From assembly GCA_964466055.1 (NCBI GenBank), contig CAYXLW010000008.1, positions 1 to 57,310 of the forward strand: DNA of 57,310 bases. Reading direction: 5' to 3'. This document shows, piece by piece, positions 17,077-24,171 of the stretch. Both the position numbers and the translations under genes were made by a program. The stretch comes from CAYXLW01 sp964466055 (GTDB lineage Bacteria; Patescibacteriota; Gracilibacteria; GCA-2401425). Position 1 is the first letter of the stretch, and each line of letters opens with the position of its first letter. The notes under the pieces are model-generated. The model had not been told where the DNA came from. It searched no databases and saw only the letters and a list, made by a program, of their open reading frames with translations.

Positions 17077-17364
17077 AAAACATCAGCTGTAAGTGGAGGA
17101 GGTATTGGTAATGCCTTATATGCCAGTAAGTTAGCAATTGATTCTATTCTTAGTAATTTTGATAACCCTCAAGCAGTATTTTTTCAAAATTTAGAAGATA
17201 TGGCAGATAGTCTGAATCAAGATATTCAAAAAGTAGCAGTAATGTATCCAAATACATTTGCTGATAAGAAAAAAGCTAATGATGGCTACATGGACAAAGT
17301 GAGAGAAAAGAGAGATGCACAATCTCATAATGTTGAAAAAGTTTCATTACAAGAAATCAAATGA
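17077..17364 (+). pseudogene. 5'-truncated ORF coupled to a nucleotidyltransferase
   Basis: An open frame follows the TAA at 17074-17076 and ends at TGA 17362-17364, overlapping the ATG of the next gene (ATGA). The protein-like part starts at GGGIGNALYASKLAIDSIL without a start codon; the first ATG (17200) would give only 54 residues. The 5' end appears lost next to the divergent isonitrile-synthase-like gene. Overlapping stop and start suggest it was the translationally coupled partner of the nucleotidyltransferase. Not recognised. Confidence 0.45.
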
Positions 17365-17952
17365 TCAAAAACAACAACAACTTTGGCATTGGAGATCCTT
17401 TTATACGTGCGGTAAATATTGTTACTCCTAGGTTAGAGCAAAACGATATTCCTTATGGATTGTGGGCAGGAGTTGCAGCAAAAATATATGGCTCAGAAAG
17501 AGATCTTAGCCAAGATATTGATGGTTTTAGTTCATGATAAAAATATTCAAAAAGTTATTGAAATATTCCAGGATTTAGGTGCTTTTTTAAAACATTATAA
17601 TAAAATTGGCATTGAAACACGTTTAGCTTGCTTTGAATTAGACGGAATAGGTGTAGATATTGTAGGAAATTGTAGGATTCTAGAAAGATATAGTTATAAC
17701 CCTGATGATGAAATGTTTAAACGAATAAACCTGATTGAATTTTGCAATAAATCAGTGCCAGTCATTTCTCCCGAAGATGTTTTTTTGTTCAAAGCTTTAT
17801 GTCAAAGAGATGTTAATGTTGGAAAGTCAGATGTTGTTGATGCAATAGCAATCAATAGAAAAAATAAATTAGATATTGAATATCTTTTTGAAAGAGCAAA
17901 GAATTGTGGAGGACTTGAAAGAGTTCGAAGTTTTATTGATAGTCTTAAATAA
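17361..17952 (+). pseudogene. Nucleotidyltransferase, disrupted by a 1-nt frameshift
   Basis: From ATG 17361 the frame gives GLWAGVAAKIYGSERDLSQDID and then stops. The frame one base later continues with VLVHDKNIQKVIEIF to TAA 17952. Removing one G at 17523/17524 joins them into one protein of about 196 residues with the nucleotidyltransferase signature G...R.x.DIDVLV and a third acidic residue in GVDIVG. This resembles minimal nucleotidyltransferases of toxin-antitoxin or AbiEii/DUF6036 type. The downstream frame alone (from 17455) lacks the catalytic DxD. It is a true pseudogene or a sequencing error. Confidence 0.7.
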
Positions 17953-18229
17953 AAAGGAGTGTAACACCGCCTTACTTTTTAGATAAATCAAGTGACATTC
18001 TAGAAAAAATCTTTTATCAAAAGTTAATTTTTAGCTTCATATAAACAACTAAATAACTTGAAGCAAATTTAAAATTTTATATAAAATCATTTAAAACACC
18101 TCAAAAAATTCCATGCTCAATAAACAACTATTCTTGTGTGATTTTATAATATGATTTGTATCATTTTCGGGTTACATTATAGTTTATGTCATGCTTTTAT
18201 TGCTAAAGCTTGAATAATTAAAATTAAAT
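17953..18229. other. Intergenic stretch without recognised gene
   Basis: AT-rich spacer of about 280 nt between the nucleotidyltransferase and the DUF5320 promoter. I see no ORF, tRNA or clear terminator; several short TTGTGTGATTTTATAATATG-like AT patches are not interpretable. Confidence 0.5.
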
Positions 18230-18259
18230 TTGACTTCAATAATGTTTTGGGTATATACT
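18230..18259 (+). promoter_or_regulatory. Promoter of the DUF5320-DUF134-cupin-YibE operon
   Basis: TTGACT (18230-18235), 18-nt spacer, TATACT (18254-18259), 32 nt before the ATG at 18292. Confidence 0.7.
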
Positions 18260-18291
18260 CATAATGCTTTTATTCTTTAATCAAAGAAAAT

Positions 18292-18543
18292 ATGTCAAAT
18301 TTTGATAAAACAGGTCCTAATGGACAAGGAGCTATGACAGGACAAGGGCTTGGTTCTTGCGCTGGAAATCAACAATCAAGTATTAGGGGATTCGTGGGGC
18401 GTGGCGAAGGACGTGGAAGAGGAGGTTGCGGAAGAGGTTTTTTGAGGGATACTTCATTATCTCTTGAAGATCAGGAGAAATTCTTAGAGAATAGGCTCAA
18501 AGCTATTCGAAAGCTCAAAAATAATGCTAATTCCGAAAAATAA
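18292..18543 (+). CDS. DUF5320 family small protein
   Basis: An 83-residue protein. The N-terminus FDKTGPNGQGAMTGQGLGSC fits the DUF5320 signature (DGTGPMGxGPMTGxGxGxC). A Gly/Arg-rich middle (GRGEGRGRGGCGRG) and a charged C-terminal helix, LEDQEKFLENRLKAI, follow. Cysteines at about 24 and 44 could bind metal. Family members occur beside DUF134 genes, as here. Function unknown. The stop overlaps the next ATG (TAATG). Confidence 0.8.
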   Translation: MSNFDKTGPNGQGAMTGQGLGSCAGNQQSSIRGFVGRGEGRGRGGCGRGFLRDTSLSLEDQEKFLENRLKAIRKLKNNANSEK

Positions 18544-18818
18544 TGCCTCGTCCAAAACTCTGTAGAAGACTTTTGTTAAGCCCTAAAGTAACTTTTTATA
18601 AACCTCAGGGAATTCCTTTGAATTCTTTGGAAGTGATAGAATTAACGCATGAGGAGTGGGAATCGTTGAGATTAAAGCACATGGATGGACTTAATCAAAT
18701 GCAATCAGCAAAAAAAATGGCTACATCCCAAAGTACTTTGCAGAGAATTCTTTCTTCCGCTCAAAAAAAACTAGGGCAAGCAGTCGTAAAAGGCTCAGCC
18801 ATTAAAATTATCAACTAA
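18543..18818 (+). CDS. DUF134 family HTH protein
   Basis: A 91-residue protein beginning MPRPKLCRRL, the classic DUF134 start. PLNSLEVIELTHEEWESLRLKHMDGLNQMQSAKKMATSQSTLQRIL has a helix-turn-helix like a sigma-70 region 4 (written here as the region near residues 25-70). It is likely a DNA-binding regulator of its own operon, but that is inferred. The start overlaps the DUF5320 stop by one base, so translation is coupled. Confidence 0.85.
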   Translation: MPRPKLCRRLLLSPKVTFYKPQGIPLNSLEVIELTHEEWESLRLKHMDGLNQMQSAKKMATSQSTLQRILSSAQKKLGQAVVKGSAIKIIN

Positions 18819-18830
18819 ACACCAAAAAAC

Positions 18831-19229
18831 ATGAAAGGATTTAACCTCAATATTGAAAAAGCCACTTTGGAAAACGAATATTTTCGCAAGGTGCTTTATA
18901 CTGGTAACTATAGCCAATTGGTTTTAATGTCTTTGAAGCCAATGGAAGAAATCGGGATGGAAGTTCATTCTGAAAATGATCAATTCTTTCGTTTTGAAAA
19001 AGGTCATGGAAAATGCATTATTGATGGGAATGAATACACTGTTGAAGATGGGTCTGCCATTATTGTTCCTGCAGGCACAGAGCATAACATTATCAATACT
19101 TCCAACACGGAAGCATTAAAGCTTTACACTATTTATTCTCCAGCTCATCATAAAGATGGGATTGTAAGAATAACTAAAGAAGAAGCTGAAGCTAACGATG
19201 AAGAATTTGATGGTAAAACTACTGAATAA
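18831..19229 (+). CDS. Cupin domain protein
   Basis: A 132-residue single cupin. GMEVHSENDQFFRFEKGHG (near 44-62) is cupin motif 1 with its His and Glu positions, and VPAGTEHNIINT (near 83-94) is motif 2. Similar small cupins bind a metal; the ligand is unknown. It is third in the DUF5320-DUF134 operon, 12 nt after DUF134. The C-terminus is acidic. Confidence 0.88.
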   Translation: MKGFNLNIEKATLENEYFRKVLYTGNYSQLVLMSLKPMEEIGMEVHSENDQFFRFEKGHGKCIIDGNEYTVEDGSAIIVPAGTEHNIINTSNTEALKLYTIYSPAHHKDGIVRITKEEAEANDEEFDGKTTE

Positions 19230-19252
19230 AGAAAAATTTTAACTCCATATTA

Positions 19253-20404
19253 ATGCGCAATTTTTTATATATATTGATATATGTGATTGTAGGGGTATTG
19301 GCTTTGACGTTAATGTGGATTGTGCCAGAACAAAACCAAAAATTTACTTTAAATGAACAAAAAAATAATTATACCTATGAGTTTATACATGGAAAAGTTG
19401 AAAACGTAATACCTTCATCAGATGATGATGAAGCACAAATCCTGGGAATTAAAGCAAATTCAGGAGAAGAGAAAGGCAAAATGATAAGTGCTCCTGTAAG
19501 CTCAATGAATAATTTCAATACCTATAAGATTGATGATGAAGTACAAATTTATAAAATGACAAACACGGCAACTGAAGAAGTTAGTTATGAAACAGCCGAT
19601 TATTATCATCAAGATGGACTTAAATGGATTTTTACCATTTTTGCCGTAATTGCAATTATAATCGCTCGAAAAAAAGGGATAACAGCAATTATAAGTATTA
19701 TTATTTCCATAATTCTTTTTTACTTTATTTTCTTAAAAATGGTGATAGCTGGATATTCGCCATTAACCTCCTGCCTGATTTTTGTTTTTATAGTGACCGC
19801 ATTAACTATTCCGCTTATTCATGGATTTAACAAAAAATCATTATCAGCCATATTAGCTATTACAGTCGGATATCTCTTTTCAATTTTGATCTCGTTTGCC
19901 TTCAAAGATATAGTCCAATTGGGCAATGCTCCCGATGAAGAATTTCGAATGCTTGGAATCATGTATCCCAATATAGAGCTATCTGATATAATAATCGCTT
20001 CTTTATTCATGGGGGCAGTAGGTGCTTTAATCGATACGGCTATTTCAATATCTTCTGCTATTTTCGAAGCATTAAAAGAACACTCTCAACAGACTTTTAG
20101 ACAAGTCTATAAAATTGGAATGGAAATTGGAAAAGACGTTCTTGGCTCTATGATTAATACTCTACTTTTTGCGTATTTAGCTAGTAGTTTGCCTTTTTTG
20201 ATTATCATTTCATTGAGCAAAGGAAGCAATTTAACTGAATTGGTAAATATGGATTTTATTGCTTTAGAATTAACAAGAACATTTGTTGGAGCAATTTCTC
20301 TGGTATTATTAATACCTATTACAGCCTCCATTTCTGCTTATTATTTTACAAAAACTAAAACATGTTCCAACCCTCCATCCAAAAATGAGAGATGGAAAAT
20401 ATAA
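19253..20404 (+). CDS. YibE/F family membrane protein
   Basis: A 383-residue membrane protein. An N-terminal TM (4-22) is followed by an extracytoplasmic domain of about 95 residues with a GxVENVIPS and LGIKANSGEEKGK pattern typical of YibE. Then come seven or eight TM helices with the conserved GAVGALIDTAISISSAIFE segment (near 250-268) and the GMEIGKDVLGSMINTL segment (near 288-303). The role in transport is unknown. It is the last gene of the operon; the stop at 20404 is followed by a gene-free region of about 650 nt. Confidence 0.85.
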   Translation: MRNFLYILIYVIVGVLALTLMWIVPEQNQKFTLNEQKNNYTYEFIHGKVENVIPSSDDDEAQILGIKANSGEEKGKMISAPVSSMNNFNTYKIDDEVQIYKMTNTATEEVSYETADYYHQDGLKWIFTIFAVIAIIIARKKGITAIISIIISIILFYFIFLKMVIAGYSPLTSCLIFVFIVTALTIPLIHGFNKKSLSAILAITVGYLFSILISFAFKDIVQLGNAPDEEFRMLGIMYPNIELSDIIIASLFMGAVGALIDTAISISSAIFEALKEHSQQTFRQVYKIGMEIGKDVLGSMINTLLFAYLASSLPFLIIISLSKGSNLTELVNMDFIALELTRTFVGAISLVLLIPITASISAYYFTKTKTCSNPPSKNERWKI

Positions 20405-20570
20405 ATATTTATGTCTACTTATTCATCTTATAAGATTATATGAATTTCAGATAACACTATAATTTTATAAATTGAGTTTTTTTTATTTTTTTTCTAGTTT
20501 TTTTATCTTATTTGAATAAAATATCAAACTTTATTTAAGATAAATCTACCTAATTACTACTCCAAAAGTT

Positions 20571-20851
20571 CGAACTTGTTCTACGCACCCCAGCCAGATA
20601 GTGCACTAATGGCTATCCTAAGCCATAAACCTATGTAAATCGAGCACCCCAACAAAAGGGTGTTTTTTCGTTCAAAGAGCCTTTTGTGGCTTGTATGTGC
20701 CATTAAAAAGGTTCTAGGCCTATCCCCCTATGTATGTAGGACACTATTGGCAGTAGTAAAATATTTTTTGTAGCTTAATTTTTTTGATACAAATATTCAA
20801 AAAAATGATAACTTTTGCGCTTAAAATATAGGGGTTCTATTCTTCTTTATC
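20571..20851 (+). repeat. tRNA-trailing repeat R3, without an intact tRNA
   Basis: Member of the R1/R2 family. Its first half matches the end of R2 (CCCCAACAAAAGGGTG hairpin, TTAAAAAGGTTCTAG); its second half matches R1 (GTAGTAAAATATTTTT, GCGCTTAAAATATAGGGG then TTCTA). It begins with AAGTTCGAACTTG and CACCCCAGCCAGA. The latter is identical to the 3' end of tRNA-Gln plus the next two bases, which suggests a tRNA 3' remnant. A short hairpin ATGGCT/AGCCAT lies at about 20609-20626. It fills most of 20405-20990. Confidence 0.6.
20645..20668 (+). terminator. Terminator-like hairpin in R3
   Basis: CACCC pairs with GGGTG around CAACAAAA, followed by TTTTTT. Same hairpin as R2 15345-15368. Confidence 0.65.
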
Positions 20852-20896
20852 CTTTATTTGTTTTGATAAATTTAGATATATTTTATCATATTTTTC

Positions 20897-20920
20897 ACCT
20901 TAACTTATGTCTCATTTTCG
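20897..20920. mobile_element. IS-end-like motif (scar, reverse orientation)
   Basis: CCTTAACTTATGTCTCATTTT; the reverse complement of 15781-15806 reads TTTAACTTTCTGTCTCATTTT. It lacks the terminal GGGG. Located just beyond R3. Confidence 0.35.
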
Positions 20921-20991
20921 TGAAACATTATATTTTACTTTGGATATCAATACCTTTTTAGGGATTATTTTGTTTTGGAGAAGAGTAGTCC

Positions 20992-21018
20992 TTGACTTTT
21001 GTAAATGTGATATATAAA
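20992..21018 (+). promoter_or_regulatory. Candidate promoter of the TetR gene
   Basis: TTGACT (20992-20997) and TATAAA (21013-21018) with a 15-nt spacer, 36 nt before the ATG at 21055. The spacer is short, so this is tentative. It argues against the longer open frame starting at 20992. Confidence 0.45.
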
Positions 21019-21054
21019 CTGAACATAATTCATTATATTATAATAATTCATACT

Positions 21055-21711
21055 ATGACTTATGGCACATTGACTTCCTCTCAAAAAAGAAAATTGAAGG
21101 AAAAACAAGATAGAGTCAAAAGCATTTTAAATGCAGCAGAGAAAATTCTTCTAAGCAAAGGATTAGAATCCGTTACTATCGATAAAATTGCTGAAAAATG
21201 TATGTTAAGTAAAGGAACTTTGTATTTATATTTTAAAAACAAAGATGAAATATTAGCATCGCTTACACTTAAAATTACAAATATTTTTTTAGCTCAATTA
21301 AAACAAGTTCCTCAACAAAAAACAGGAGAGCTGCAATTAAAAAAAATTCTGGAAGCATATTATCATTTTATGAAAGAAAATTTTCAGCACTCAAAATTGA
21401 GGACTCATTTCATCACACACATTCAAGATAAAAAAATATATACAGGAGAAACAATTAATGGAATCAGAATAAAAAACAATGAAATAATTGAAATAATACA
21501 TTCTGCTATTAAACAAGGAATGCAAGATGGTTCATTTCGAAAGGATATTAACTCATATGAATCCATGCATCTTATAGAAATTATAAATTTAGCCTTTTTA
21601 TCTAAAACATTAGAAAAAGATTATCAAGAAAGACTTAAGGAGGAATTTAATATTGAACTAGATGCGTTTATAAAAAATTACTTCTTATATGTAACTCATA
21701 TTTTAAAATAA
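21055..21711 (+). CDS. TetR/AcrR family transcriptional regulator
   Basis: A 218-residue dimeric repressor type. The N-terminal HTH spans about 18-64 with ILNAAEKILLSKGLESVTIDKIAE, and KGTLYLYFKNKDEIL is the recognition-helix signature (each near residues 20-62). The C-terminal ligand domain is not specific. The start at 21055 is used because the family begins shortly before the HTH and a promoter-like sequence overlaps the upstream frame. It precedes a fasciclin protein and surface genes in the same direction, which it may regulate. Confidence 0.9.
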   Translation: MTYGTLTSSQKRKLKEKQDRVKSILNAAEKILLSKGLESVTIDKIAEKCMLSKGTLYLYFKNKDEILASLTLKITNIFLAQLKQVPQQKTGELQLKKILEAYYHFMKENFQHSKLRTHFITHIQDKKIYTGETINGIRIKNNEIIEIIHSAIKQGMQDGSFRKDINSYESMHLIEIINLAFLSKTLEKDYQERLKEEFNIELDAFIKNYFLYVTHILK

Positions 21712-21833
21712 TTATTCTTAATTTACATAAAATGAAAAGGGGCATTGATCCATAGCGGCAAAAATCTATAATAAAAGTTTTACTAAAAGAATTGTATTTA
21801 CAGATGAATTTCTATTAATTAACTTTCCGTGTC

Positions 21834-23012
21834 ATGAAAACTTTATTTAAATATTTCGGATATTTACATTTTAAAAAAATGTATTATTCAATTTTAACAG
21901 TGATTATAGTCGGATTAATCTCTTCAATACCTTTCTCTAATACAGTAGTTGCAGATGCAACGCCAAATTCAACAATTTATGAAGTATTACAAGATAATTC
22001 AGAATTCTCTAAATATCTATCTCTTATCGAAAAAGCAGGACTTGAAGAAACTTTTAAAATTACAGGTATAGCAGTTACTAATAACCTTGTAGTTCTTGCT
22101 CCTACAAATGAAGCCTTTAATATGCTTGATACCAAAAAACTTGAGACTATAGAAAACAATACTGAATTATTAAAAAAATTAGTACTTTATCATGTAATGT
22201 ATAAGGATGATTTTGCATATGGGATAAAATATCGTCTTCCAATAAATACTTTCGAACAAGAAAACCTTGTTCCTACTAAATTAGGCAAATTGCGAATGAA
22301 CAGAAGTGCATCCATTGTAAATGTTTATAAGGCTCCAATTAATGGAACCGTACTTGCTATAGATGATGTTCTTATACCAAAATATATAAAAAATTATATC
22401 AAAGATAAAAAAGGTATTTATGATTTATTTCCAGACTTACTTGATACATTAGAAAACAACAATGAATTTGATACCTTTGTTTCTCTTATTAAAGAAGCCG
22501 AACTAGAAGATTTATTTGAAGGGTATAAGCCTTATGTTGTTTTTGCTCCGACAGATAAAGCATTTGAAAGTTTTGATAAAATAAAATTAGCTAGAATAAA
22601 AAATAATAAAGAATTACTCATCAATTTGATTGAGTATCACGTAGCAGACATGAGAAAAATTATACGTTTTGTTAATCACGATCTTCCTCTAGAAACAATT
22701 CAAGGTGAAGTCATTGAGTCAGATAAACACAAAGGCATACTTGAGTTTAACAATGATGTGTTTATTGTTGATACTTATAAAGTGCCATCGAATGGATCAG
22801 TATATGCTATCGATGATGTGTTTGTGCCAGAGTATGTTCAAAATAGTTTGGATAATAAATTAATGAATAATGAAAATATTCGAGCAATTGAAATATGGGA
22901 AACTTCAAATCCATTAGATAGATTAAAAACATTAAGACAAAGATTATATTCAATAGAGAACTTAAAAGAACGAATACAGTTTATGCGAGATGTTTTATCA
23001 TATAAAAATTAA
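21834..23012 (+). CDS. Secreted protein with two fasciclin (FAS1) domains
   Basis: A 392-residue exported protein. A signal peptide or anchor lies near 16-41 (an alternative start is Met16). FAS1 domain 1 is at about 45-185 with VVLAPTNEAF and LVLYHVMY; domain 2 is at about 200-335 with YVVFAPTDKAFESF and LIEYHVAD. Both end in an AIDDVxxP motif. FAS1 domains mediate adhesion. A charged helical tail follows. It is the first of three surface-protein genes (21834-25940). Confidence 0.93.
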   Translation: MKTLFKYFGYLHFKKMYYSILTVIIVGLISSIPFSNTVVADATPNSTIYEVLQDNSEFSKYLSLIEKAGLEETFKITGIAVTNNLVVLAPTNEAFNMLDTKKLETIENNTELLKKLVLYHVMYKDDFAYGIKYRLPINTFEQENLVPTKLGKLRMNRSASIVNVYKAPINGTVLAIDDVLIPKYIKNYIKDKKGIYDLFPDLLDTLENNNEFDTFVSLIKEAELEDLFEGYKPYVVFAPTDKAFESFDKIKLARIKNNKELLINLIEYHVADMRKIIRFVNHDLPLETIQGEVIESDKHKGILEFNNDVFIVDTYKVPSNGSVYAIDDVFVPEYVQNSLDNKLMNNENIRAIEIWETSNPLDRLKTLRQRLYSIENLKERIQFMRDVLSYKN

Positions 23013-23037
23013 TATATTACTATTTAATTAAAATTTT

Positions 23038-24171
23038 ATGAAAAATTTTACAAGAAATTTTACAAGAAATTTCCTATTTATCTTCTTATCAATAGGAATT
23101 CTTTCCAGTTGCACCTTGATACCAAAAAATGAAGAAACAGAAGAAAGAATTGTTGAACTTGAACAGCAATTAGGCGAATTGCAAAATAAGCTCAATCAGA
23201 AACAAGAAATCATTGATAAGCAAAAAGAAGAGGGAAAACCACAAGAAGAGTCTGAAAAACCACAAGAAAAGGATAAAGAACCTGTTATTACGCCCGATGT
23301 TAAGATTGAACAGCCATCGTCATTTATTCAGCTCTTAACCCCAGTAAATAACGCTATATTTTATGAAGAACCTTTCTATGTTACTGGGGGAACTTCTTTA
23401 AACTGTAATAAAATTGTTGTTAGAGCGGAGAACGAAGAATACGACATTGACGACACTTACACTCTACAAGATTACAAGCGTGGAAGCAGTACATTCAAAT
23501 ATGGAATTAAGCACGCTTGGGGTAATCTAGATGTGGGTAAAAATACATATAAATTTACTGCTGAATGTGATGGCGGTACAAGAGAAGCAACAATAAATCT
23601 ATTTTTCGAAGCTGGCGGTGGAGTAGAAATGGGCAAGCCAGTTATTTATCTTTACCCGCAAAAAGAACAACAAGTTTTTGTTCTTCCAAAGCCAGAAGGT
23701 GGTATCACAATTTCAGAACCAGAACTTGGAAGTGGATGGGAAGTTACTGCCTACCCTGATGGTACTATCGTGGACGAAGCAGAAACAGTATGGCCATATC
23801 TTTTTTGGGAAGGTTACAGCAACCTTGAAGCGCCAAAAGAAGGATTCCTTGTTCATCAAGAGAATTTAAGTTCCTTTTTTGATGAAAGACTCACTTACTT
23901 AGGCTTAATAGGAAAAGAAATCGCAGATTTTAAAGAGTACTGGCTAGAGCAACTTAATGAAGAAAAGTATTATTTCATCTCTTTCGTTTCACAATCAGAA
24001 TTAGAAGAGCACGCACCAATTTTAGTTGAACCAAAACCCGACACAGTAATTAGAGTGTTCTTTGATTACAAGACATCTGATACTCCTTTTACCTTTACAG
24101 AACAGAAACTTGAAAAAGGTCCGAAACGAAATGGATTTACAATGACCGAATGGGGCGGAAGACTTTATTAA
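23038..24171 (+). CDS. Lipoprotein with coiled coil and KPVIYLYP domain
   Basis: A 377-residue lipoprotein. The signal peptide ends in the lipobox ILSSC (Cys25), to be processed by a LspA like the one at 53856. A coiled coil (about 33-62, EERIVELEQQLGELQNKL) and a Lys/Glu/Pro linker follow. An Ig-like domain occupies about 98-195, and a C-terminal domain begins with MGKPVIYLYPQ near 200. That last motif marks a family of exported proteins of unknown function. The N-terminal region contains a 12-nt tandem repeat (KNFTRNFTRNF). The stop lies inside the start of the next gene (22-nt overlap). Confidence 0.75.
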   Translation: MKNFTRNFTRNFLFIFLSIGILSSCTLIPKNEETEERIVELEQQLGELQNKLNQKQEIIDKQKEEGKPQEESEKPQEKDKEPVITPDVKIEQPSSFIQLLTPVNNAIFYEEPFYVTGGTSLNCNKIVVRAENEEYDIDDTYTLQDYKRGSSTFKYGIKHAWGNLDVGKNTYKFTAECDGGTREATINLFFEAGGGVEMGKPVIYLYPQKEQQVFVLPKPEGGITISEPELGSGWEVTAYPDGTIVDEAETVWPYLFWEGYSNLEAPKEGFLVHQENLSSFFDERLTYLGLIGKEIADFKEYWLEQLNEEKYYFISFVSQSELEEHAPILVEPKPDTVIRVFFDYKTSDTPFTFTEQKLEKGPKRNGFTMTEWGGRLY

